From NCBI GenBank assembly GCA_902781545.1, contig CACZJR010000001.1, positions 20,145-84,144 on the forward strand: 64,000 nucleotides of DNA. The letters are read 5' to 3'. This stretch comes from an uncultured Spirochaetales bacterium (GTDB lineage: Bacteria; Spirochaetota; Spirochaetia; Sphaerochaetales; Sphaerochaetaceae). Position numbers and translations under genes: made by a program. Within the stretch, counting starts at the first letter, position 1, and each line of letters starts with the position of its first letter. Shown here piece by piece: positions 17,973-26,527 of the stretch. The notes under the pieces are model-generated. The model was not told the origin of the DNA. It worked only from the letters and a program-made list of their open reading frames with translations, and ran no database searches.

Positions 17973-19136
17973 ATGGCAAAAGATAAAGTCAACAAGAAAA
18001 GCGAGCAGGCTCAGAGAGCCTATATATATCTGGTCAAGACTCCAAGCAGCAATGACCTCACAGTCTGCGCAAGCGAGAGTGTCTTCTATCCCGGAACCTA
18101 TGTCGTGTCTCCGACAAGATATGGATTGGACATGGGAATAGTCGTTGGCTCGGCGGCGGGGCTGATGCAGCAGTCGTCGTACAAGCCCGGATGCAAGGGC
18201 TGTCTGGGTGCCTGCCATTTCGGACCGTCCTGCACGGGAAGAGGCGCTGACGATGAGCTTGTGGCCGCCGGCGAGGAGAGCGACGGAAACGCCATAATAG
18301 AGATTGACGGGGAAAGGGCAGACATCGGGCCGCTTCCCGCATACGAGTTCATGAAGGTCCGCCCGGAGACGATTGTCCCTGAGGATCCTGAGATTGACGA
18401 GACAGGCGTTTGGGATTCAGCCTACAGGGAGCCTGAGATGGTTGAGGTTGACGGCGATGTGGAGTGGATATCCCACATGGCCACTCCGGATGAGATCTCA
18501 AGATACTCCGAAAACAAGGAGGAGGAGAAGGAGGCGGTCAAGATCTGCAAGGAGAAGATCGCCAAGCACAAGCTGGAGATGAAGCTTGTGGCTGCCCATT
18601 TCCTTCTCTGTGAGCCCAAGGTCCTGTTCTTCTTCACCGCAGATGACAGAGTTGATTTCAGGGATCTGGTGAAGGATCTTGTGTCCGTGTTCAGGATGAG
18701 GATTGAGCTGAGGCAGATCGGCGTCAGGGATGAGTCTAGGGTTCTGGGCGGTCTTGCGGTCTGCGGAAGGGATTTCTGCTGCCACTGTGTGTCCGACAAG
18801 CTCAAGCCTGTCACTATCAAGATGGCCAAGGAGCAGAACCTGTCACTGAACTCAATGAAGATCTCTGGTCCGTGCGGGCGCCTCCTGTGCTGCCTGAGCT
18901 ATGAGTATGACTTCTATGTCGAGGAGAAACAGGCTTATCCTTCCGAGGGAAGCAGGGTTAAGATCGGAGGAGACCTGTTCAAGGTCACAGAGATAAACAT
19001 CCTGTCCCACAAGATGACTGTTTCCGGTCCTGATTCACAGCAGTACCAGATTCCGAGGGATGAGCTGTCATATAATTATGACAAAGGTCGTTGGGAGGTC
19101 TCCCAGCAGTTCCAGGATGAGCTTTTAGGTAACTGA
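17973..19136 (+). CDS. PSP1-domain protein, RicT-like, with extra cysteine-rich insert
   Basis: 387 residues. The C-terminal region (~250-320) carries the PSP1/RicT cysteine pattern GGLAVCGRDFCCHC and SGPCGRLLCCLSYE, preceded by VDFRDLVKDLVSVFRMRIEL. In Bacillus, RicT with RicA and RicF forms an Fe-S complex that affects RNase Y-dependent RNA maturation. Unusually, a second cysteine cluster (C74, C77, C81, C87; GCKGCLGACHFGPSC) and an ~90-residue acidic segment sit between the N-terminal strand and the PSP1 core. A C-terminal KOW-like beta region follows (EGSRVKIGGDLFKVTEI). No ribosome site is visible before the ATG. Lies upstream of rpsT. Confidence 0.75.
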   Translation: MAKDKVNKKSEQAQRAYIYLVKTPSSNDLTVCASESVFYPGTYVVSPTRYGLDMGIVVGSAAGLMQQSSYKPGCKGCLGACHFGPSCTGRGADDELVAAGEESDGNAIIEIDGERADIGPLPAYEFMKVRPETIVPEDPEIDETGVWDSAYREPEMVEVDGDVEWISHMATPDEISRYSENKEEEKEAVKICKEKIAKHKLEMKLVAAHFLLCEPKVLFFFTADDRVDFRDLVKDLVSVFRMRIELRQIGVRDESRVLGGLAVCGRDFCCHCVSDKLKPVTIKMAKEQNLSLNSMKISGPCGRLLCCLSYEYDFYVEEKQAYPSEGSRVKIGGDLFKVTEINILSHKMTVSGPDSQQYQIPRDELSYNYDKGRWEVSQQFQDELLGN

Positions 19137-19167
19137 CGACAAAGTTATTAAAACCTAAACTGTTGTA

Positions 19168-19196
19168 TTGACCAGTTTTAACGTCTGTGATATGTT
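19168..19196 (+). promoter_or_regulatory. candidate rpsT promoter
   Basis: TTGACC (19168-19173), 17 bases, TATGTT (19191-19196) with TGA directly before the -10 (extended -10). It lies upstream of a terminator-like hairpin and of rpsT. Confidence 0.5.
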
Positions 19197-19203
19197 TTGT
19201 AGA

Positions 19204-19233
19204 CGTCGCGGTTTTCCAGCGACGGTATTTTTT
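19204..19233 (+). terminator. terminator-like hairpin in the ricT-rpsT gap
   Basis: CGTCGC (19204-19209) and GCGACG (19219-19224) form a perfect stem extended by GG/CC around a TTTT loop, with TTTTTT at 19228-19233. It is either the terminator of the RicT-like gene or, given the promoter just upstream, an attenuator in the rpsT leader. Confidence 0.6.
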
Positions 19234-19276
19234 GAACTAAATAGTTTATCTTATTAAAGATATTTTGGAGGGTACA

Positions 19277-19534
19277 GTGAATCGTTCCGCAGATAAGAGA
19301 GATCGTGAGAATAAGGCCAGAAGGCTCAGAAACCGCCAGACAAAGAGTGAGTTCCGCACAGCAATCAAGGCTTTCGATGCAGCTGTTCTTGCAGGTGACA
19401 AGGCAGAGGCAGAGAAGTACATGAAGCTTGCAGCTAAGCTCATGGATTCTGCAGTCAACAAAGGCACAATTCATCACAACACATCTGACAGAAAGAAGTC
19501 CAGAATGAACTTGAAGTTCAACAAGATGGCTTGA
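19277..19534 (+). CDS. rpsT: small ribosomal subunit protein bS20
   Basis: 85 residues, basic and all-helical, with the S20 pattern NRSADKRDRENKARRLRN, then SEFRTAIKAF, and the C-terminal NKGTIHHNTSDRKKSRM. Binds 16S rRNA early in 30S assembly. GTG start at 19277, with GGAGG 5 bases upstream; the TTG twelve bases earlier is part of that ribosome site. Followed by the HU gene after 34 bases. Confidence 0.9.
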   Translation: MNRSADKRDRENKARRLRNRQTKSEFRTAIKAFDAAVLAGDKAEAEKYMKLAAKLMDSAVNKGTIHHNTSDRKKSRMNLKFNKMA

Positions 19535-19568
19535 GCTGTCAACAATAAATAGTTACGGGGTATTGAAT

Positions 19569-19877
19569 ATGGAGAAGACAAAACTTACCAAAGCCGTTAT
19601 TATTGAGCATCTTCACGAGAAGCTCGGAATCAACAGAAACGATATCCATGAGATTGTTGACGAGTTCTTTGAGGAGGTCAAGGCTGGACTTAAGGAAGAG
19701 ATGATAATCGAGCTTCGCGGATTCGGCACTTTCGAGGTCAGGACACGCAAGGGCAGAGAGAAGGCCCGCAATCCAAAGACCGGAGAGCTTGTTGCAGTTG
19801 ATACACACGGTGTTGCTGTTTTCCGCCCTGGAAAGGAACTGAAGGACCTTGTCTGGGATCTTCGCCAGGAAGGTTGA
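19569..19877 (+). CDS. HU/IHF-family DNA-binding protein
   Basis: 102 residues. N-terminal helices (TKLTKAVIIEHLHEKLGI) pack the dimer. The beta-arm region reads LRGFGTFEVRTRKGREKARNPKTG, containing the conserved RNP tip that kinks DNA, then VFRPGKELKDLV. ATG 19569 is chosen, with GGGGT upstream. HU-type proteins compact and bend DNA; IHF or HU specificity cannot be told from sequence alone. Lies between rpsT and lnt. Confidence 0.88.
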   Translation: MEKTKLTKAVIIEHLHEKLGINRNDIHEIVDEFFEEVKAGLKEEMIIELRGFGTFEVRTRKGREKARNPKTGELVAVDTHGVAVFRPGKELKDLVWDLRQEG

Positions 19878-19893
19878 TTGTTAATCTTCTGAT

Positions 19894-21645
19894 ATGACAA
19901 AACTATTAAGCGTAAACGATAAGGTTCTACGCAGGCGCAACCTCAGAACAGTATGTTTTGAGGTTGTTCTGTTGTTAGTGGCCGCATTTGTTCTCTCACT
20001 TGCCCATCCGAGCTTCATGTCAAAGCGTGGCTTCGGTCTCCTGTCACTGATTGCACTGATTCCCGTATTTGCGGTCATCAGGAACACCACATGGAAGCTT
20101 GTTGGCGCATATGGGTTCCTGTTCGGATTCGTCTATTACTCGATCTTCAACTACTGGCTCACCACATTCCATCCGTTTGCCATCCTGATTGTCACAATCA
20201 TCAAGGGTGCCGAGATGGTGGCTCTGTTCTTTGCCCTCAAGGCAGCTGACAGGTGGACGGGGTGCATCCTCAAGGGCCGTCTGGTGCATGTCTTCCAGGC
20301 TGTCATCTGGGTGGCATATGCTTATCTCTCACAGGGTTGGTTCGCCGGTTATCCGTACGGCACAATCGCTTATGCGCTCTACAACTACAAGATCCTGATC
20401 CAGGTCGCGGACCTGTTCGGAATCTGGGGCATCACCTTCATGATGGTCCTGCCTCAGGCATTTCTGGGCAACTGGCTCTGTGATCACTATAGCAGCACAA
20501 CGACCGAGCATTCAGAAGGCCTCTGGAAACATGTTTTGTTCCATAAGGTCTCACTCATCATCTTTGTGGTCCTGCTGATTGCGCAGATAATCTACGGCAT
20601 CATCAATTACTCGAAATGGAAGAAGGCGGAGCCTGACACATCATTCACCGTAGCGACAGTGCAGCACAATGCGGACTCATGGAAGGGCGGATATGACACC
20701 TACAAGCGCAATTTCATCAACCTCGAGAAGATGAGCCTTGAGGCGATGCTCCGCAAACCGGACCTGATTGTCTGGTCTGAGACCGCCTTTGTCCCATCGG
20801 TCAACTGGTACACGACTTACCCGTATGAGGGCAACGATGAAGGGGATAACTTCGATTATCTGAGAAAGATCCAGAACCTTGTAAATGATTTTGTCCGCTT
20901 CGGGACAGAGCTCGGGATTCCGCTTCTTACCGGTAACCCGTCAAGTATCATCGATGATGAGACATTGCCCCCTTATGACGAGGAAGGCAACTGGAACAAG
21001 CTTGACTATAACTCGGTCATCCTGTTCGATGACGGAACCATCAAGCAGATATACCTCAAGCAGCATCTTGTTCCGTTCACAGAGCACTTCCCGTACGAGA
21101 GACAGATGCCGTGGCTCTACAATCTCCTGAAGGCCAATGACTACCACTGGTGGGAGAAGGGAACAGAGCCTGTTGTCTTTGAGACATCGAACGGCATCAC
21201 ATTCTCCACACCTATCTGCTATGAGGATGTCTTCGGTGACATCTGCGCCGAATTTGTGGCAAACGGAGCTGACCTGATTGTTAACATGACCAATGACTCA
21301 TGGTCAGGATCAGAGGCCGCGGAGCGCCAGCACGCTGTCATGGCGGTCTTCAGGTGCATCGAGAACAGGAAGACCATGCTCAGGAGCACCAACAGCGGAC
21401 TGACGTGCCTGATCACCCCAGACGGAACAATCCAGGGTGAGATGGAGCCCTTCAAGATGGGCTGGAAGCTCTGGGATGTGCCTGTCTACGAGACAAAGAC
21501 ATACGGGACCACCGTCTATACCAACACAATCGACATAAGCGCGAAGATCTGCGTCTATCTGTCATATGCGATCATCGCCGTGGGCCTTGTGATTGTCGTT
21601 CTGAGGACAATCAGGAAAAAGGGCCAGGGAAAGAAAGAAAACTGA
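19894..21645 (+). CDS. lnt: apolipoprotein N-acyltransferase
   Basis: 583 residues. N-terminal membrane bundle (about six helices, residues 20-240) plus an extracytoplasmic nitrilase domain with the complete catalytic triad: E296 in VWSETAFVPS, K389 in IYLKQHLVPF, C442 in TPICYEDVFG. A final membrane helix lies near residue 555. Adds the third acyl chain to lipoproteins, which implies a diderm envelope. Slightly longer than the E. coli enzyme (512) because of loops around residues 305-330 and 410-425. No clear ribosome site before the ATG; the gene follows the HU gene by 16 bases. Confidence 0.88.
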   Translation: MTKLLSVNDKVLRRRNLRTVCFEVVLLLVAAFVLSLAHPSFMSKRGFGLLSLIALIPVFAVIRNTTWKLVGAYGFLFGFVYYSIFNYWLTTFHPFAILIVTIIKGAEMVALFFALKAADRWTGCILKGRLVHVFQAVIWVAYAYLSQGWFAGYPYGTIAYALYNYKILIQVADLFGIWGITFMMVLPQAFLGNWLCDHYSSTTTEHSEGLWKHVLFHKVSLIIFVVLLIAQIIYGIINYSKWKKAEPDTSFTVATVQHNADSWKGGYDTYKRNFINLEKMSLEAMLRKPDLIVWSETAFVPSVNWYTTYPYEGNDEGDNFDYLRKIQNLVNDFVRFGTELGIPLLTGNPSSIIDDETLPPYDEEGNWNKLDYNSVILFDDGTIKQIYLKQHLVPFTEHFPYERQMPWLYNLLKANDYHWWEKGTEPVVFETSNGITFSTPICYEDVFGDICAEFVANGADLIVNMTNDSWSGSEAAERQHAVMAVFRCIENRKTMLRSTNSGLTCLITPDGTIQGEMEPFKMGWKLWDVPVYETKTYGTTVYTNTIDISAKICVYLSYAIIAVGLVIVVLRTIRKKGQGKKEN

Positions 21646-21652
21646 CTTATTG

Positions 21653-21686
21653 TTTCAGGTCCGGAAGCATTCCTCCGGACCTGAAA
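21653..21686. terminator. perfect 13-bp inverted repeat after lnt
   Basis: TTTCAGGTCCGGA (21653-21665) and its exact complement (21674-21686) flank an 8-base loop. It starts 8 bases past the lnt stop. There is no T-run downstream, so it may act as a transcript 3' end stabiliser or a weak terminator rather than a classical one. A smaller ACCGC/GCGGT hairpin follows. Confidence 0.55.
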
Positions 21687-21708
21687 ACCGCCTGCAGAGC
21701 GGTAATTA

Positions 21709-21735
21709 TTGACATTGCATCTAGTTGAGTATACT
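21709..21735 (+). promoter_or_regulatory. candidate rho promoter
   Basis: A perfect TTGACA (21709-21714) and TATACT (21730-21735), with a short 15-base spacer; TACTAT two bases further would give 17. The leader to the rho ATG is about 75 bases. Confidence 0.5.
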
Positions 21736-21818
21736 ATTCAACTGTCTGAAAAAAATCCCTTAGATTCTTATCATTTTCAACAAGCCAAGCCGTATCGGTG
21801 TATCTGGAGAAATAATCA

Positions 21819-23684
21819 ATGGATAATGAAAACAACAATGTGGTTGAGGAAACCGCACGTCCTGTAAAGAAACTCGTCCTGAAGCGTAAGCCTGTCATTA
21901 AGAAAACCCCCAAGGTGAAGGATACTGAGACAGAGCAGGAGACTGCAGCAGCTCCGGTGCCTGAAGTTCAGAAAGAGGAGGTGCCTGCAGCCAAGCAGGA
22001 GGCTGTCTCAGAGCAGGCTCCTGCCGAGGAGGAGGCAACATCTTCCCAGAAGAAGCGCAGGGGCAGACCACCCAAGAAGAATGAGGACAAGAAGGCCAAG
22101 GCACAGCAGCCTGAGCTTGCACCCGAGCCTGACAAGACCGAGAAGGCAGAGCAGAAGGAGAACGAGGCCCAGGAGACCAAGGCCGCTCCGGAATCCCAGA
22201 AGCCAGAGTCCCAGAAAGAGGAAGAGCAGGAGCAGAAGAGGTTCAACAACAGGAACCAGAACCAGCACAACAACAATCAGAAGAACAAGAATAAATTCAA
22301 CAACAACGGCAAGCAGGATCAGCGCAACAACCAGAAGAAGCCGCTGACCATGGAGGATCTTGCCATATCCGATGCCGAATATCAGGAGCATCTCTCCCAC
22401 AGGCTCATCGTCAGTGACGTTGTCTCAACACCTGTCGACGAGCTCAAGGAGAGGCTCTCTCAGATGGAGGGCACAAGTGTTGACGACTATGCCGAGTACA
22501 AGAAGCAGGAGGTCATTGTTGAGCTCCTGAAGGCCTTCAGCAGGAACGGCGGTGTCATCTATGCAACAGGAACACTTGAGATCCTGAGCGACGGCTACGG
22601 CTTCCTCAGATCACCTCTGAACAGCTATCTCTCAGGTCCTGAGGATGTGTATGTCTCTGCCGGGATCATCAAGTTCCTGAACCTGAAGACCGGAGACACC
22701 ATCGAGGGAATGATGAGGACCCCGAAGGATAACGAGAGATTCTTCGCCATCTCCAAGATCGCATCCGTCAATGGCGATGCCCCGATTGTGGCAAAGACCA
22801 GGACCAGCTTTGACAACCTGATTCCGCTTTATCCGGACCAGAGGATCAATCTGGAGACCGAGAGAACAGACAACGATGTCTCCATGAGGATCATCAACCT
22901 GTTCTGCCCCATCGGAAAAGGCCAGAGAGCCCTGATCACAGCTCCTCCGAGAACAGGAAAGACAATACTGCTGCAGCAGATCGCGAACTCAATCACCACC
23001 AATCATCCGGAGATCAAGCTGATGGTCCTTCTTGTTGATGAGAGACCGGAGGAAGTCACCGACATGAGGCGCAACGTCCGTGGCGAGGTCATTGCTTCCA
23101 CCTTCGATGAGCAGGCGACACGCCACGTCACTGTAGCCGAGATGGTCATTGAGAAGGCAAAGCGCCTTGTGGAGCACGGAAAGGATGTGGTGATTCTGCT
23201 TGACTCCATCACACGTCTTGCAAGGGCATACAACCAGACAGTTCCTGCCAGCGGAAAGATCCTTTCCGGAGGTGTTGACTCCAATGCGCTCCATAAGCCC
23301 AAGAGATTCTTCGGTGCCGCCAGAAACATCGAGAACGGCGGATCTCTGACAATCATCGCATCCGCGCTGATTGAGACCGGATCCAGGATGGATGAGGTCA
23401 TCTTCGAGGAGTTCAAGGGCACAGGTAACAGTGAGATAGTCCTTGACAGGAGAATGGCTGACAGAAGGCTGTATCCGGCCATCAACATCAAGAAGAGCGG
23501 AACCAGAAGAGAGGACCTTCTGCTCGGAAAGGACGAGGCTGCACGTATTTGGCTGCTGAGAAATGCGATAAACGGTCTTGAGGATCTTGAAATGACCGAG
23601 TTCCTCATTGACAAAATGCGCAAAACAAAGAACAATGAAGCGTTCTTGCGTTCCATGAATACAGGAATCGTTCCTGAGTTCTAA
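21819..23684 (+). CDS. rho: transcription termination factor Rho with long low-complexity N-terminus
   Basis: 621 residues, about 200 longer than E. coli Rho. Residues 1-175 are low-complexity: a Pro/Ala/Lys/Glu-rich part, an AT-hook-like [10 protein letters not shown] (78-87), and an Asn/Gln-rich stretch (141-173). The conserved core then follows: RNA-binding OSB region ([12 protein letters not shown]), Walker [12 protein letters not shown], Walker B and catalytic region ([15 protein letters not shown]), Q-loop and R-loop segments ([12 protein letters not shown]), and [21 protein letters not shown]. Hexameric RNA helicase that ends transcription. GGAG 9 bases before the ATG. Followed by rpmE. 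Confidence 0.93.
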   Translation: MDNENNNVVEETARPVKKLVLKRKPVIKKTPKVKDTETEQETAAAPVPEVQKEEVPAAKQEAVSEQAPAEEEATSSQKKRRGRPPKKNEDKKAKAQQPELAPEPDKTEKAEQKENEAQETKAAPESQKPESQKEEEQEQKRFNNRNQNQHNNNQKNKNKFNNNGKQDQRNNQKKPLTMEDLAISDAEYQEHLSHRLIVSDVVSTPVDELKERLSQMEGTSVDDYAEYKKQEVIVELLKAFSRNGGVIYATGTLEILSDGYGFLRSPLNSYLSGPEDVYVSAGIIKFLNLKTGDTIEGMMRTPKDNERFFAISKIASVNGDAPIVAKTRTSFDNLIPLYPDQRINLETERTDNDVSMRIINLFCPIGKGQRALITAPPRTGKTILLQQIANSITTNHPEIKLMVLLVDERPEEVTDMRRNVRGEVIASTFDEQATRHVTVAEMVIEKAKRLVEHGKDVVILLDSITRLARAYNQTVPASGKILSGGVDSNALHKPKRFFGAARNIENGGSLTIIASALIETGSRMDEVIFEEFKGTGNSEIVLDRRMADRRLYPAINIKKSGTRREDLLLGKDEAARIWLLRNAINGLEDLEMTEFLIDKMRKTKNNEAFLRSMNTGIVPEF

Positions 23685-23711
23685 AACGGAGACGGCTTAT
23701 TAACTCTAATA

Positions 23712-23735
23712 GTCTGCTGCACTACACCAGCAGAC
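23712..23735 (+). other. hairpin in the rho-rpmE gap
   Basis: GTCTGCTG (23712-23719) and CAGCAGAC (23728-23735) form a perfect 8-bp stem with an 8-base loop. It ends 6 bases before the GGAGG of rpmE. It could be a bL31 leader structure; no match to a known leader family is claimed. Confidence 0.45.
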
Positions 23736-23754
23736 GGAAAACGGAGGACGTACA

Positions 23755-23961
23755 ATGAAGAATGGAATCCATCCGAAGTATGAGCTTACTGAGATCAAGT
23801 GCTCATGCGGAAATGTCATCAAGACAAAGACAACAGCTAAGAATCTGCAGGTTGAAATCTGCTCTGCTTGTCACCCGTTCTTTACTGGCACCCAGAAGCT
23901 TGTTGACTCAACAGGAAGAGTCGAGAGATTCAACAAGCGCTATGGAATGCAGTCCAAGTAA
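23755..23961 (+). CDS. rpmE: large ribosomal subunit protein bL31 (zinc-binding form)
   Basis: 68 residues. The four cysteines of the zinc ribbon are present (IKCSCGN and EICSACHPF), so this is the C+ form rather than the zinc-independent paralogue. Continues [19 protein letters not shown], as in bL31. Good GGAGG site before the ATG. The rho-rpmE pairing is common in bacteria. Confidence 0.95.
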   Translation: MKNGIHPKYELTEIKCSCGNVIKTKTTAKNLQVEICSACHPFFTGTQKLVDSTGRVERFNKRYGMQSK

Positions 23962-23985
23962 CACAAGCCGGAAACGGTTTGAAAT

Positions 23986-24017
23986 GCCCGCAGCTTAATG
24001 TTGCGGGCTTTTTTTTT
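23986..24017 (+). terminator. rho-independent terminator after rpmE
   Basis: A 9-bp stem GCCCGCAGC (23986-23994) with GTTGCGGGC (24000-24008, one G-U) and a 5-base loop, followed by nine T (24009-24017). Confidence 0.92.
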
Positions 24018-24132
24018 CACCTTCTGCGGTTAGTAAATTTTTTGCAGAACCATTTATATAAAAATAATTTAGTTTGCATTCTTGGGCATCGTGCTTTACA
24101 CTTTAACATACCAAAGGGGATTTCAGGATTAA

Positions 24133-25281
24133 GTGGAAAGCGTCGGGGCAGGCCTAGGAAAAGAGTCAAATAAAAATACTCCAGTTGTAATCAGAGTTCC
24201 CGGTGTCACAACATTGTTCGGAGAGTTCTCATATTACTGCCACGGCAGAGTGCTCTGCTGTGCCAATGACCGCGTTCTGAGAGTCTCAGTGACAAGAAGC
24301 CCCGACAATCTTGTCCATGTCCATAATGCCCTGACCAACGACCGTAAGAGGTTCTCCATGTCATCCTTGAAGTTCCGCAGGGAGGACAAATGGGGCAACT
24401 ACATCAAGGGTGTCTACCTACAGCTTGCGGACATGGGGATAAAGCCTGTTCCGCTTGATTTTGATCTTGACGGTCCTGTCCTGAAAGATGACAGTGCTGT
24501 TCTTGCCGCGGCAGTGAGCGTGGGAGCAGCGCTTGCGGTCCTCCGGTTCATCCCGTCTGAACTGGATAACAGAGATCTTGCCATGTTGTGCTACAGATGC
24601 TGCACCAGCTTCTGCGGTGAGAACACAAAGTTCAGCACTGTCACAGCAATGCTCTTCGCACAAGAGGGGAAATACATCCTCTTTGACTTGGATACACTTT
24701 CATTCAAGTATCTGGGTGACCCGTTTGAGGGCAGCGGATGCAGCATGATCGCGGTAGACTGCAGGATTCCGCCAATGGCAATGAGGGAGGAACTGAGAAA
24801 CAGGCACACTATGGCACGTGAGTCATTTGCAAGACTTCACTCGGTTGCCCCGAACCAGAGTCTGAGGGATTTCCCTCTCTCTGATCTGCGTGAGAGGATC
24901 CTGCCTTTGGATGAGGAGACCAGAAAGACATGCAATGCCATCCTTGAGGACAGCTCTGCCGCTTCATCTATGGCAAGGCTGTTCCAACTCAGGCAGTTCT
25001 CCCAGATAGGGAAGGCAATCGGAAAGATGGGCAAGCTGATGCGTGATGATCTGGAGCTCACATGTCCTGAGATTGACTGGGTGATGAAAAGGGCCACCGA
25101 GATTCCACTCTGCCATGGTGCGGGAATCATGTTCAACGGGGACAACACATACGTCGTGGCTGTCATTGACGACGGTGCCATTGACCAGTATCAGCAGAGG
25201 CTGGATGATTACGAGAGGATATTCGGATTCAAGCCGAGATTCCAGGTCCTAAAGCCCCATGGTTGTGCTGTCTGTGATTAA
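24133..25281 (+). CDS. galactokinase-like GHMP protein lacking catalytic motifs
   Basis: 382 residues with the length and order of galactokinase. The N-terminal motif PGVTTLFGEFSYYCHG corresponds to PGRxNLIGEHTDYxxG. The C-terminal GAGIMFNGDNTYVVAVI corresponds to the GxGFGG region, with GAG retained. The ATP-phosphate loop GLSSS is replaced by LKDDS. The catalytic-Asp motif CGxxDQ is CGENTK. The sugar-binding GEHTD is GEFSY. GTG start at 24133, weak GGA site. It is unlikely to phosphorylate galactose and may be a sugar- or nucleotide-sensing pseudo-kinase. Lies alone between rpmE and nifS. Confidence 0.6.
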   Translation: MESVGAGLGKESNKNTPVVIRVPGVTTLFGEFSYYCHGRVLCCANDRVLRVSVTRSPDNLVHVHNALTNDRKRFSMSSLKFRREDKWGNYIKGVYLQLADMGIKPVPLDFDLDGPVLKDDSAVLAAAVSVGAALAVLRFIPSELDNRDLAMLCYRCCTSFCGENTKFSTVTAMLFAQEGKYILFDLDTLSFKYLGDPFEGSGCSMIAVDCRIPPMAMREELRNRHTMARESFARLHSVAPNQSLRDFPLSDLRERILPLDEETRKTCNAILEDSSAASSMARLFQLRQFSQIGKAIGKMGKLMRDDLELTCPEIDWVMKRATEIPLCHGAGIMFNGDNTYVVAVIDDGAIDQYQQRLDDYERIFGFKPRFQVLKPHGCAVCD

Positions 25282-25305
25282 GTAAGAGGTATTTAACCCA
25301 ACACC

Positions 25306-25332
25306 TTGACGATATTGGATTTCAGTTATAAC
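25306..25332 (+). promoter_or_regulatory. candidate nifSU promoter
   Basis: TTGACG (25306-25311) and TATAAC (25327-25332), each 5 of 6 to consensus, with a 15-base spacer. The start codon is 20 bases downstream. Confidence 0.45.
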
Positions 25333-25351
25333 TTTCTCTCGTAGGTAATAT

Positions 25352-26515
25352 ATGGGTAGATTAATATATCTTGATAACAATGCGACCACGCAGATGGCCC
25401 CCGAGGTCCTGGATGCAATCACAAAGGCCGAGCCCGTAGTCTACGGGAATGCCTCAAGCATGCATACTTTCGGGCGTGAGGCCGGCAAGCTGGTCGAGGA
25501 TTCGAGAAAAAACATAGCTGATCTTCTGGACTGCGATCCGTCTGAGATTATCTTCACAAGCGGTGCCTCAGAGGCCAACAACACCGTCTTCATGATTGCC
25601 GCGTCAATCATCCAGAAGCGCGGTGGCGGAAGGATTGTGACCACCACCATTGAGCACCCGTGCATAATGGAGAGCGTGAAATACCTGCGCACAAAAGGCA
25701 TCCATGTGGACCAGGTGCCTGTCAACAGGGACGGGCGTGTGAACATGGAGGCCCTTGAGAAGCTCATGGGGCCTGATGTGGTCCTTGTCTCCGTCATGAC
25801 CGGGAACAACGAGACCGGATCTGTCCAGCCCATAGCCAAGATCTCCGAGATGGCGCACAAGTGCGGGGCCCTGATGCATACGGATGCCACACAGGCGATA
25901 GGAAAGCTGAAGGTCTCATGCAGGGACTGGAACCTGGACTACCTCTCATGCAGCGGGCACAAGTTCTACGGGCCCAAGGGTGTGGGAGTCCTTTATGCCA
26001 GAAAGGGAATCCCGTTCGAGCCGTTCGTCCACGGAGGCGAGCAGGAGCACGGACGCAGGGCAGGAACCTACAACACAATCGGAATCTACGGAACCGGTGT
26101 GGCTGCAAAGCTTGCCAAGGAGAACATAGACGAGGAGTCCAGAAAGCTCTGGGCAATGCGCGAGCGCCTCAGGGAAGGCATTATCGCCAATATCCCGAAT
26201 GTTACGGTCAACGGGTGCAAGGAGAGGGAGAACTGCCTTCCTGGAACGCTTGACGTCTCATTTGAGAATGTCGAGGGAGAGTCGATTCTTCTCATGCTGG
26301 ATATGGCCGGGGTGGCGGTCTCAACAGGATCTGCCTGTGCCACAGGCTCTTTGGAGCCCAGTTATGTCCTTCTGGCCTGCGGTCTGGATGTGGAGCTGGC
26401 ACATGGCTCCATAAGATTCTCATTCGGACGCTTCAACACCATGGAGGATGTTGATTATGTGCTTGAGATCCTGCCGCCTATCATAAAGAGGCTCAGGGCG
26501 ATTTCTACGAGATAA
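25352..26515 (+). CDS. nifS: cysteine desulfurase (NifS/IscS type)
   Basis: 387 residues, PLP-dependent fold type I. It removes sulfur from cysteine and hands it as persulfide to the scaffold made by the next gene. Motifs: YLDNNATTQMAP, TSGASEANN, TTTIEHPCI, MTGNNETGSVQP, the PLP lysine in SCSGHKFYGPKG, HGGEQEHGRRAGT, and the active cysteine in STGSACATGS. AGG site before ATG 25352. Followed 12 bases later by the NifU-like gene. The name reflects the NifS/NifU pairing; this is general Fe-S assembly, with no nitrogen-fixation genes nearby. Confidence 0.9.
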   Translation: MGRLIYLDNNATTQMAPEVLDAITKAEPVVYGNASSMHTFGREAGKLVEDSRKNIADLLDCDPSEIIFTSGASEANNTVFMIAASIIQKRGGGRIVTTTIEHPCIMESVKYLRTKGIHVDQVPVNRDGRVNMEALEKLMGPDVVLVSVMTGNNETGSVQPIAKISEMAHKCGALMHTDATQAIGKLKVSCRDWNLDYLSCSGHKFYGPKGVGVLYARKGIPFEPFVHGGEQEHGRRAGTYNTIGIYGTGVAAKLAKENIDEESRKLWAMRERLREGIIANIPNVTVNGCKERENCLPGTLDVSFENVEGESILLMLDMAGVAVSTGSACATGSLEPSYVLLACGLDVELAHGSIRFSFGRFNTMEDVDYVLEILPPIIKRLRAISTR

Positions 26516-26527
26516 AAAGAGGTTTAT

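Noticed and set aside
23003..23656. Long open frame antisense to the Rho core
   Set aside because: It lies entirely within the conserved Rho coding sequence, has no recognisable domain and no ribosome site; codon structure of the sense gene explains it.
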